Part shown: positions 9,479 through 16,269 of the stretch, one piece after another
Position numbering within the stretch: position 1 is the first letter of the stretch
Layout of the letters: every line of letters begins with the position of its first letter
NCBI GenBank assembly: GCA_009779935.1
Contig: WRAX01000002.1
Location: 52,428 to 116,427, forward strand
Reading direction: 5' to 3'
DNA from: Defluviitaleaceae bacterium
GTDB taxonomy: Bacteria; Bacillota; Clostridia; Lachnospirales; WRAX01
DNA length: 64,000 nt
The notes under the pieces: generated by a model
The model's database searches: none
Told to the model about the DNA's origin: nothing
The model's input: the letters and a program-made list of their open reading frames with translations, nothing else
Made by a program: the position numbers and the translations under genes

Positions 9479-9862
9479 CTAATCATCCCCCTCATAAAAT
9501 AATTTCAAAATTTCCACTAACTTGTCGATTGCAATATGGTATGTTCTGCCAATCTCAGCGGCTTTTTGCAGATATTCTTCTGCTTGCCTTTGCTGCTCTT
9601 CCTGCACAAAATCCTTGTTGCGGGCGGATACAAAACTTCCACGCCCCACAGTGGTTTCAATAAACCCATCCCTTTGCAAATTTTCATATGCCGTTTGCAC
9701 AGTGATAACACTTACATGGATTGATTTTGCCAATGCCCGCATGGACGGTAATGGCGCACCTGTTTCCAATTGGCCGCTCATTATCATCGCTTTTATTTGG
9801 CTTGCTATTTGCTCATAAATAGGTTTGCCTGTGTTGCTGGTGATTATAATATCCAAAGCCAC
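9479..9862 (-). CDS. GntR-family transcriptional regulator, YtrA subfamily
   Basis: The 127-residue protein has an N-terminal winged helix (GKPIYEQIASQIKAMIMSGQ, then LPSMRALAKSIHVSVITVQTAYENL) and only a short C-terminal helical dimerisation part, which defines the YtrA subfamily. Such repressors control the ABC genes that follow them. A perfect palindrome lies directly upstream across the transcription start (9881-9901), so autorepression of the operon is likely. The inducer is unknown. Confidence 0.92.
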   Translation of the reverse strand: MALDIIITSNTGKPIYEQIASQIKAMIMSGQLETGAPLPSMRALAKSIHVSVITVQTAYENLQRDGFIETTVGRGSFVSARNKDFVQEEQQRQAEEYLQKAAEIGRTYHIAIDKLVEILKLFYEGDD

Positions 9863-9880
9863 CCCCCCTTACGTCTTATA

Positions 9881-9901
9881 TGTACTTATTGAATAAGTAC
9901 A
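9881..9901. promoter_or_regulatory. Palindromic operator, probable YtrA-type repressor site
   Basis: A perfect 10-base inverted repeat, half-site TGTACTTATT, with one central base. It begins at the last base of the -10 box of the GntR operon promoter and covers the expected transcription start. Position, symmetry and adjacency to the regulator gene make it the probable autorepression site; binding itself is inferred. Confidence 0.8.
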
Positions 9902-9929
9902 TTATATCAGGTGCGGTTTAATTTGTCAA
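9901..9929 (-). promoter_or_regulatory. Sigma-A promoter of the GntR-ABC operon
   Basis: On the minus strand a perfect TTGACA (9929-9924), a 17-base spacer and a perfect TATAAT (9906-9901). The predicted start near 9894 falls inside the palindrome, and the regulator ATG is at 9862. Confidence 0.85.
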
Positions 9930-9943
9930 GAAGTTTTTTCATA

Positions 9944-9972
9944 TTGCAAAAATGTCGCCGCCATGGTATAAT
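9944..9972 (+). promoter_or_regulatory. Sigma-A promoter of the small basic protein gene
   Basis: TTGCAA (9944-9949), a 17-base spacer and TATAAT (9967-9972). Transcription would start near 9979, leaving only about 12 leader bases that are mostly the Shine-Dalgarno GGGAGGTGG. It diverges from the GntR operon promoter with the two -35 boxes about 15 bases apart. Confidence 0.75.
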
Positions 9973-9990
9973 TATGTGGGAGGTGGTGGC

Positions 9991-10200
9991 ATGAAGCCAA
10001 CACAAAAATATGTTCCGCTTACAAAACAATCCAAACGCAAACAAAGGGAGTTTTATGCAAAACAGCGGCAAGATTGGGGCAGCATAAACCCTGCAACCAA
10101 GCAAGCACCAAATGGCAAGGCATATAACCGAAAAAAATCCAAACACCGCCACTCGTCAGATTTTGAGCCGTGTTTGGATTTTTATTTACTTAAATTTTAG
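9991..10200 (+). CDS. Small basic protein, unknown function
   Basis: A 69-residue Lys/Arg/Gln-rich protein starting MKPTQKYVPLTKQSKRKQRE with a conserved-looking core (WGSINPATK, KAYNRKK). It resembles small hypothetical proteins found in many Clostridia, but I cannot name a family. The ATG at 9991 follows GGGAGGTGG and a good promoter. Odd feature: the last 20 codons cover a terminator-like hairpin (10135-10181), so the stop codon at 10198-10200 lies beyond the T-run; an original stop may have been lost. Confidence 0.7.
   Translation: MKPTQKYVPLTKQSKRKQREFYAKQRQDWGSINPATKQAPNGKAYNRKKSKHRHSSDFEPCLDFYLLKF
10135..10188 (+). terminator. Terminator-like hairpin inside the 3' end of the small basic gene
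   Basis: AAATCCAAACAC (10135-10146) pairs perfectly with GTGTTTGGATTT (10170-10181), followed by TTATTTACTT. The T-run is moderate. It precedes the stop codon of the frame it lies in. Confidence 0.55.
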
Positions 10201-10312
10201 GGTTCCTCCTCATTGCCTTTTTGGTATTATCTGACTGCATTTGGTTTTGAAAATACTTTGCACCCGTTATATTAATAATCACAAGGCTTTCTGGGTCAAA
10301 TACCGCCCTTCT
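10190..10312 (-). pseudogene. Short coding remnant, family unknown
   Basis: On the minus strand a 40-codon open stretch with protein-like composition (contains LVIINITGAKYFQNQM, then KKAMRRNPK) runs into a stop at 10192-10190. There is no start codon or Shine-Dalgarno before it; an in-frame TAG lies directly upstream, next to the inverted-repeat element. It looks like the 3' end of a gene whose front was removed. It overlaps the end of the small basic gene by 11 bases. Confidence 0.35.
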
Positions 10313-10322
10313 CTATATTATA

Positions 10323-10480
10323 CTCAAACAACCCCAAAACAGTATCACTAAACTTGTCTTTTTATCCGATTTACTGCGTCCCAAGAACCCGCACATACCT
10401 CTGGGTATGCACGGGAACCTCGCTCCTTGCAATCGAATAAAAATCCTGCGTTTTCTGATACTGTTTTGGGGTTGTTTGAG
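10323..10480. repeat. 158-bp element bounded by 25-bp perfect inverted repeats
   Basis: The left end CTCAAACAACCCC... (10323-10347) is the exact reverse complement of 10456-10480. Inside, TTTTTATCCGATT pairs with a near-perfect partner at about 10430-10445, and CCCGCACATACC with GGTATGCACGGG around the centre, so the whole element can fold into one long imperfect hairpin. It has no coding capacity. A MITE-like mobile element or a structured noncoding RNA are both possible. The rest of the gap up to 10572 shows nothing recognisable. Confidence 0.7.
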
Positions 10481-10572
10481 CATAACAACCAATGCGTGAG
10501 TATTGAGACAAGTGCATCCCCGAGCATGATTAGGGTTACAGCACCTTAGCGATAGTTGCTTGGCCGTTACCG

Positions 10573-12024
10573 TTATGAGCGACCCTCCATTTTAGCTTTA
10601 CGGGCGGCGGCTTTGGCCTCCCGCACCGCCTTCATGCCCCGCCATTTGCCGCTGTTGAAACGATGTTTAACTACAATAGAGCGCACGGTTTGATCCAGGA
10701 AAAAGGCAAACCAGCCGCCGGCAACGCCCATGTTAAATACGAACACGAACAGGGCGGTAAGCAACAGGCGGGTGCCCCAAATACCCACAATGGACGCATA
10801 AAGGGGGTACATGGTATCACCGCTGCCCCGCAATGCCCCTGCCGTGGACATATTGCTGGACTGTACAAATTGAGTCAGCGCCATAAAGTAAAACACAGGT
10901 ATGCCGTATTGGATGACGACGGGATTATCCGTATAAATACCCAAAATCGGGCGGGAAAATACGATGAAGGAGATGGTGACAACGGATGTTACCAGCCTTG
11001 CCGTGCGTGCGGAAAATATTGCCATGCGATGGGCTTCGTCATAATCATCCCGCCCAACGGCTTGCCCAACAAGGGCAGTGGTGGATACGCCAAAGGCAAA
11101 ACTGACGGCAAAGGCCAGCATATTAATGTTTATGGCAATGGTGTGTGCGGCAAAGGCGTAATAGCCCAGCGATGCCAACATGGCAGTGTATACCATAAGC
11201 CCCGTTTGTATTGCAAACTGTTCCCCTGCCGACGGCAGGCCTATGGAGAAAATATTACGCACCGTGCGGAAATTGGGCTTCCAGCTGGACAGTAATTTTA
11301 GGCGTATTGGGGATTTTTTCCAAAACAGCAGCAGGGACATTGCCGCCAAAAAGGTTACACCACGGGCGATGGATGCAGAAATTGCCGCACCCTGCACCCC
11401 AAGGGCGGGAAAGCCCAAATTGCCGTGGATAAGCATAAAATTAAGAAGCAGATGCAGGGCATTGCCTGCCAAATTGTAAAACATGGAAATTTTTGTTTGC
11501 CCAGCCCCGCGGAATGCTGCCGTAATACCCATGGAAACAGCATGAAAGGCAAGGCTTAATGTTATAATTTGGAAAAAGTTTGTGGAATAGGCTATTACCT
11601 GCGCATCATCAATCATCAACGGGAAAAAGTGGCGTGCACCAAAAAAGCCCACGGATGAAACAATAATACCAAGGCCAAAATTAAATATAATAGCTTGGCG
11701 GGTAATTGCCGCCGCCTTTTTATGGTCGCCTTTGCCCACATTCCAAGAAACAAGGGCGGTTGTACCCACGTTTACAGCATTAAAAATTGCGATAAGCAGA
11801 AAAAATGGCTGCTGGGTAAGCCCGACGGATGCAACAGCCTGCTCGCCTAAATTGCTTACCATTATCATATCCACAACGCCTTTTAGGGAAATCAAAAACA
11901 GCTCGAAAAAAGCGGGCAGGGTAATTTTGCGGATTTTACCGTAGGTTTCCCGACCCTCTTTTGTGCGAAAGCTGTCAAAAAAGCTTATCATGCTATTTTT
12001 TATGTAAAGGAATGGGTTGCGCAT
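10573..12024 (-). CDS. MATE family multidrug/metabolite exporter
   Basis: A 483-residue inner-membrane protein with about twelve hydrophobic helices in two halves. It matches the MATE pattern: LKGVVDMIMVSNLGEQAVASVGL in helix 1-2 and the repeated fold after residue 240 (IGLPSAGEQFAIQTG). MATE pumps export cationic drugs or metabolites in exchange for Na+ or H+; the substrate cannot be told from sequence. No Shine-Dalgarno precedes the ATG at 12024, and the predicted promoter would start transcription almost at that ATG, so the message may be leaderless or start at an internal Met (11991). Confidence 0.9.
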   Translation of the reverse strand: MRNPFLYIKNSMISFFDSFRTKEGRETYGKIRKITLPAFFELFLISLKGVVDMIMVSNLGEQAVASVGLTQQPFFLLIAIFNAVNVGTTALVSWNVGKGDHKKAAAITRQAIIFNFGLGIIVSSVGFFGARHFFPLMIDDAQVIAYSTNFFQIITLSLAFHAVSMGITAAFRGAGQTKISMFYNLAGNALHLLLNFMLIHGNLGFPALGVQGAAISASIARGVTFLAAMSLLLFWKKSPIRLKLLSSWKPNFRTVRNIFSIGLPSAGEQFAIQTGLMVYTAMLASLGYYAFAAHTIAININMLAFAVSFAFGVSTTALVGQAVGRDDYDEAHRMAIFSARTARLVTSVVTISFIVFSRPILGIYTDNPVVIQYGIPVFYFMALTQFVQSSNMSTAGALRGSGDTMYPLYASIVGIWGTRLLLTALFVFVFNMGVAGGWFAFFLDQTVRSIVVKHRFNSGKWRGMKAVREAKAAARKAKMEGRS

Positions 12025-12045
12025 AATTCTATTTTATGCTATTCT
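12017..12045 (+). promoter_or_regulatory. Putative promoter of the CPBP protease gene
   Basis: TTGCGC (12017-12022), 17-base spacer, TATTCT (12040-12045), overlapping the divergent MATE promoter. The gene start at 12077 lies about 25 bases after the predicted +1. Confidence 0.4.
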
Positions 12046-12059
12046 AATAAAAAAAGCAA
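12031..12059 (-). promoter_or_regulatory. Putative promoter of the MATE gene
   Basis: Minus strand: TTGCTT (12059-12054), 17-base spacer, TAAAAT (12036-12031). Transcription would begin near 12025, next to the annotated ATG. Confidence 0.45.
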
Positions 12060-12076
12060 GTGTTAAAGGAGAATTT

Positions 12077-13081
12077 ATGAATAAACATGTGACCACTCCC
12101 ATGTGGCCCAATATATTTATGCTTTCCATCCTTATTTTTTCCATAATTGTTATGGCGGTTATTTTGCCCGTTGTTAGCTTTATGTTTTTCTTTACAACGG
12201 GGGAGGAGATGCGGATGCCCGCATGGGCGGGGCTTGTGCTGTCCCAGGCAGGCATAATTGGCATACCTTGTGCTGTTTATCTGCTTATCCACCGCAAAAA
12301 CATTAGGGAAATTTTGCCAATGCGCAAGCTTGGCTGGCAAAATTGGTTGATGGTTATTGCCATGTCCATTGCGATTTACCCTGTGGTGCAACTGTTAAAT
12401 GTGGCAACGGGTATGATTTTTGGCACACCCATACAAGATACTATGGACGAGATTATGGGCACGGGCGGTATTTGGCTTATGCTTGCCCTTGTACCCATCC
12501 TTCCATCTATTTTTGAAGAGGTGGCTTTGCGTGGCATTGTTTTTGCGGGCTACCGCAAGGTTAAAATTTTTGCAGCCGCCATGGTAAATGGGCTGTTTTT
12601 TGGCATTCTGCATCAAAACTTTAACCAGTTTTCTTATGCTTTTTTGCTGGGTGTGTTTATGTGCTATTTTGCTTATTACACTAAGTCCATTTGGGCACCG
12701 GTTATTTCCCATGTGGTGATTAACACTATAGGCTCCATACTAATGTTTGTAGTGTTTAACACAGATTGGTATGCTTTGGAAGCCGTGTACGACCCTTATG
12801 CAACGGCACCGCCTGATATGGTTGTGCATATTATAACATTTCTAATTTTGGGCTTTATCGCTGTTGCATCGGCCGGGATTTTTATTGCGATTTATATAAA
12901 ATTCCGCAACCACAACCTGCGCAGGAATGAGGCAGAAGGCATAATTACCGACGAGCATGCTGCTGCCGTTAGTGCGGGCGAACCCATACCAAAAGTGTTT
13001 AATGTAAGTTTTTTGCTGGTATGTGTCACGGGTTTTACAGTGATGATTGGTATGCAAATTTTGATGGCGGTGATGCTTTGA
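12077..13081 (+). CDS. CPBP family intramembrane glutamic metalloprotease
   Basis: The 334-residue membrane protein has the three CPBP (Abi) motifs: EEVALR (E147, E148, R152), FGILHQNFNQ (H179, N183) and SHVVINT (H212, N216). These residues form the active site of Rce1-type membrane proteases. The function in this host is unknown; relatives process peptides or give bacteriocin immunity. The ATG follows AAAGGAGAA. Its stop codon overlaps the start of hemZ (TGATG). Confidence 0.9.
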   Translation: MNKHVTTPMWPNIFMLSILIFSIIVMAVILPVVSFMFFFTTGEEMRMPAWAGLVLSQAGIIGIPCAVYLLIHRKNIREILPMRKLGWQNWLMVIAMSIAIYPVVQLLNVATGMIFGTPIQDTMDEIMGTGGIWLMLALVPILPSIFEEVALRGIVFAGYRKVKIFAAAMVNGLFFGILHQNFNQFSYAFLLGVFMCYFAYYTKSIWAPVISHVVINTIGSILMFVVFNTDWYALEAVYDPYATAPPDMVVHIITFLILGFIAVASAGIFIAIYIKFRNHNLRRNEAEGIITDEHAAAVSAGEPIPKVFNVSFLLVCVTGFTVMIGMQILMAVML

Positions 13082-14514
13082 TGAAGTTTGTGGTAAGTGA
13101 CAATATTTCCCATAACGATGTGCAGGTGATGGCGCAGGTGTTTTTCCATCACATAGGCTTTGATTTGGTGGAGAAAGTGCCGGCGGAGGGGCTTTGTCTT
13201 GCGGTGGAAAAGGTCCCTGACGGGGCTGTTTTTGCCGGGTTTTTTCAAAATGGGGCAATGATAAACCATGCCCAAACCCCGCCGAAAGGGGAGGGGGATA
13301 ATGATGCAAAGCCTGTTGCATTGGCAATTTATCGGGTTTTATCCGCATTTACGGGTTATGTGCCGCCCTGGGGGCTGTTAACTGGTATACGCCCCGCAAA
13401 GCTGATAACGGCAGGCTTGGCCGCAGGTTTGACTAAGGAGCAAGCGGCGGTGGATATGACCGAGAGATATTTAGTGGACCCGGCAAAAGCCGCCCTTTGC
13501 GCTGATGTGGCGCAGGCGCAGGGCAAAATAATGGCAACAAGCCCGAAAAATGCCATAAGCATCTATATCGGCATACCCTTTTGCCCAACAATTTGCCATT
13601 ATTGTAGCTTTTCAGCTTATCCGCTTGCCAAATTCCAAAACCGCATGGATGGCTATATGGCGGCACTTATCAAGGAAATTAACTACCTTGGGCATATTAG
13701 CCAAGGAAAATTTGTGGAAAATATTTACATAGGCGGCGGTACGCCTACGTCCCTAAATGACAGGGATTTTGAATTGTTATTAACGGCAATTGCCCGCAAT
13801 TTTAACGTAACAAAAGCCCTTGAATATACAGTGGAAGCCGGCCGCCCCGACACAATTACCCAAAATAAACTTGCCCTGATGAAAACCCATGGCGTTGCAC
13901 GCATTTCCATAAACCCCCAAACGCTAAAACAGACCACACTAAATAAAATAGGAAGAGGGCACAGTGTGGAAGATTTTTTTGAAAAGTATGCCATGGCACA
14001 ACAAATGGGCTTTGACCACATTAATATCGACCTTATTTTAGGGCTGGATGGGGAAACCCCGCAAGATGTGGCACAAACCCTGGAAGGCATAACCGCCCTT
14101 GCCCCAAATTCTGTTACTGTACACACATTGGCAATAAAACGGGCATCCAAATTACATGAAGATTTGCAAAGCCTTCCCAAAGCCGATTATGCAGATTTGG
14201 AACAGATGCTGACAATAACTGCACAAGCCATGAAAAACGCCGGGCTTGCCCCCTATTACCTTTATCGACAAAAAAAATCCCCGGGAAATTTTGAAAATGT
14301 GGGGTATAGCAAAGCGGGATACGAAGGGCGTTATAACATACATATGATGGAGGAGCAACGCTCGGTTTATGCGGCGGGTTGCGGCTCCATCACCAAATTG
14401 GTGGATAATGCAAGCGGCAGGATTGACCGCATTGTAAACCTGCGTGGCTTAGATGAATACATAGCACGTATTGATGAGATGACCCGGCGAAAGGTGGTGG
14501 CGATAGGTGAATAG
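13081..14514 (+). CDS. hemZ: Oxygen-independent coproporphyrinogen III oxidase-like radical SAM protein HemZ
   Basis: The 477-residue protein carries the radical-SAM cluster motif C168-x3-C172-x2-C175 within GIPFCPTICHYC, preceded by the roughly 150-residue N-terminal extension of HemZ. Later blocks fit the family: NIYIGGGTPTSL, VEAGRPDTI and NIDLILGLDGET. In Bacillus HemZ takes part in anaerobic haem synthesis, but clostridial homologues occur without a full haem pathway, so the substrate here is inferred. Start at 13081 overlaps the previous stop; an in-frame ATG at 13021 lies inside the protease gene. Confidence 0.9.
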   Translation: MKFVVSDNISHNDVQVMAQVFFHHIGFDLVEKVPAEGLCLAVEKVPDGAVFAGFFQNGAMINHAQTPPKGEGDNDAKPVALAIYRVLSAFTGYVPPWGLLTGIRPAKLITAGLAAGLTKEQAAVDMTERYLVDPAKAALCADVAQAQGKIMATSPKNAISIYIGIPFCPTICHYCSFSAYPLAKFQNRMDGYMAALIKEINYLGHISQGKFVENIYIGGGTPTSLNDRDFELLLTAIARNFNVTKALEYTVEAGRPDTITQNKLALMKTHGVARISINPQTLKQTTLNKIGRGHSVEDFFEKYAMAQQMGFDHINIDLILGLDGETPQDVAQTLEGITALAPNSVTVHTLAIKRASKLHEDLQSLPKADYADLEQMLTITAQAMKNAGLAPYYLYRQKKSPGNFENVGYSKAGYEGRYNIHMMEEQRSVYAAGCGSITKLVDNASGRIDRIVNLRGLDEYIARIDEMTRRKVVAIGE

Positions 14515-15019
14515 TGGATTTTCCACTTGCTTTTCGGGGCATCGCTTTGCCCCTTTTGATTGGACAAGTTCTTACGACGGGCATGTGTTTCAAATAATGC
14601 TGGCAAAAGCCGTAGAAGATGCCGTAAACGATGGTTGCAACTGCTTCTACAATGGCATGGCAATGGGTTTTGATATTATTGCCGCCGAGGTGGTAATTGC
14701 CCAAAAAGCCTATCATAACGCCAATGCGGCTTTGGTTAGCGTTATCCCCTTCCGTGGGCAGGAAGCTAAGTGGACAAAGGCGTGGAAAGCCCGCCATGAT
14801 GCAGTTTTGCAAGCTGCGGATGAGGTGATAATACTAAACGAAAGCTATGTAACCGGTTGCTACCACGAAAGAAACCGATACTTAGTGGACAATAGCCAAC
14901 GGCTTATTGCTTTTTACAGCGGAAAAGCAGGCGGCACACAGCATACCTATGATTATGCAGAGGAAAAGGGGCTTAACATCATCAATCTTTGGGGGGAGGT
15001 GGCAGGCATTGGAAAATAA
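14507..15019 (+). CDS. SLOG-family protein (YpsA/DUF1273-like)
   Basis: A 170-residue Rossmann-like protein with CFSGHRF near the N-terminus, FYNGMAMGFDIIAAE in the middle and DNSQRLIAFYSGKAGGT near the end, the pattern of the YpsA/DUF1273 branch of the SLOG superfamily. SLOG domains bind nucleotides or nucleotide-derived ligands; Bacillus YpsA has been implicated in cell division. The GTG start overlaps hemZ by 8 bases, so the pair is coupled. Confidence 0.8.
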   Translation: MNSGFSTCFSGHRFAPFDWTSSYDGHVFQIMLAKAVEDAVNDGCNCFYNGMAMGFDIIAAEVVIAQKAYHNANAALVSVIPFRGQEAKWTKAWKARHDAVLQAADEVIILNESYVTGCYHERNRYLVDNSQRLIAFYSGKAGGTQHTYDYAEEKGLNIINLWGEVAGIGK

Positions 15020-15689
15020 ACGAATAGACTATAAAAAATATAAGTTAAACGTTAAAAAGAAATCCAAAGTGGGCAGCAAAGAGGATTTGGTAAAAATGGC
15101 AGCCCCCAAGGCGGCGCAAGTGTTGTATAATATTGTTACCATTGGCCCACGGCTTATTTTGCGCTCGGCCTTTCAGTTGTTGCGTGCCAATATTATCACC
15201 CGCATCCTGTCCGCTATTGTGCTGGTATCCATTGATACATATCTGTTTGTACGCAAGCGCATCTCCCTTAAACAATATCTGATAAATGTGGCATTGGCTG
15301 CACTTTTGCTTGTGGGGGGCACTGCCGGCTGGTATGCCGGGCAAAATGTGGGCTACATCCTGTTTCAAAACGCTGTAATTGGTATAATTGCAGGGGTTAT
15401 TGGCGCAGGTGTTTTGGGCTTTGGTTTTGGTGCGGTTTTTGAAAAAATCATCGGCAAATTTGTAAAGGATGACACAGCGGATATGCTGGAAATTTGTAAT
15501 GGCGTGTTTTGCAACCTTGCCGAAAAATATGACCTTACTGAGGAGCAGGCGGAAAAAGTTGTAGAAGCCCTTCAATTGGACCCGCCTACCATACGTAAAA
15601 TGTATGCCAGCCCGGACAAAACCACCTTCGCCTGTGAGCTTATTGAGCCCTGTTTGAAAGAAATAATTTCGCCGCCCTGTCACAAATAG
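15009..15689 (+). CDS. Membrane protein of unknown function
   Basis: A 226-residue protein with a basic N-terminus (LENKRIDYKKYKLNVKKKSK) and three to four hydrophobic segments between about residues 45 and 150. A soluble C-terminal domain follows (MLEICNGVFCNLAEKYDLTE, then LDPPTIRKMY). I recognise no family. The TTG start at 15009 follows GGGGGGAGGTGG at good spacing and overlaps the SLOG gene by 11 bases, so the two are probably expressed together. Confidence 0.7.
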   Translation: MENKRIDYKKYKLNVKKKSKVGSKEDLVKMAAPKAAQVLYNIVTIGPRLILRSAFQLLRANIITRILSAIVLVSIDTYLFVRKRISLKQYLINVALAALLLVGGTAGWYAGQNVGYILFQNAVIGIIAGVIGAGVLGFGFGAVFEKIIGKFVKDDTADMLEICNGVFCNLAEKYDLTEEQAEKVVEALQLDPPTIRKMYASPDKTTFACELIEPCLKEIISPPCHK

Positions 15690-15695
15690 GGCGGC
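15671..15695 (+). terminator. Hairpin at the end of the membrane protein gene
   Basis: GCCGCCCT (15671-15678) pairs with AGGGCGGC (15688-15695) across the stop codon. The following sequence TTGCTCGTT is a poor T-run, so it is at best a weak terminator. A TATAAT at 15712-15717 follows without a convincing -35 box. Confidence 0.4.
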
Positions 15696-15741
15696 TTGCT
15701 CGTTATATAGGTATAATAACCGAAAGGGGGACGAAAAAGAA

Positions 15742-16269
15742 ATGGATATTTCAGCAAACGCAGATATGGCTGCCAAGATGGATTTAGAGCAGATGGTTGA
15801 TAGCCACGGCGGAGCCATTCTGCGATATTGCCACCTGCTGCTAAGGGATTACCACGAAGCGCAGGATGTGGTGCAAACCACATTTATTAAGGTTTTTTAT
15901 CATACCAAATACACGACCGACAACCTTTCCCCACTATTGCACAAAATCGCTTACAATCAGTGTATTGATGTACTTCGCAAACGCAAGCGGCTTTTTAGCT
16001 TTTTGGAAAAGGAAAAGCGGGAATTGCACCAGCATTATGAAATGGATGATGGCATTAGTGAGGAACTTAACAATGCCCTTGGTGCCTTAAAGCCTGACGA
16101 CAGAGCATTGATAATAAGCCGGGTGGTAGGCGGCTTTGATTATGAGGAGTTAAGCCGAATTTACGGCCTACCCAGCACAACGCTACGTACAAGATACAGG
16201 CGTGCGAAAAAGAAATTAGCAGACGCATTACGTGAACAAGGATTTGGAGGTGGGGATGATGAGCGATAA
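15742..16269 (+). CDS. ECF-type RNA polymerase sigma factor
   Basis: The 175 residues show sigma region 2 (LRDYHEAQDVVQTTFIKVF, then NQCIDVLRKRKR) and region 4 (ALKPDDRALIISRVVGGFDY, then LPSTTLRTRYRRAKKKL), without regions 1 and 3, as in ECF sigma factors. It directs polymerase to a stress or envelope regulon that cannot be defined here. The next gene overlaps its end and encodes a single-pass membrane protein with a cytoplasmic N-terminus, the usual layout of an ECF sigma/anti-sigma pair. Confidence 0.92.
   Translation: MDISANADMAAKMDLEQMVDSHGGAILRYCHLLLRDYHEAQDVVQTTFIKVFYHTKYTTDNLSPLLHKIAYNQCIDVLRKRKRLFSFLEKEKRELHQHYEMDDGISEELNNALGALKPDDRALIISRVVGGFDYEELSRIYGLPSTTLRTRYRRAKKKLADALREQGFGGGDDER

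Noticed and set aside
10190-10312. Functional small gene on the minus strand
   Set aside because: No start codon or Shine-Dalgarno; kept only as a remnant.
10663-11295. 210-codon plus-strand frame opposite the MATE gene
   Set aside because: The minus-strand MATE protein is clear over the same bases; the plus frame has no ribosome site.
15045-15818. 257-codon minus-strand frame
   Set aside because: It overlaps the membrane protein gene and sigma factor start, and is a shadow frame without family signal.
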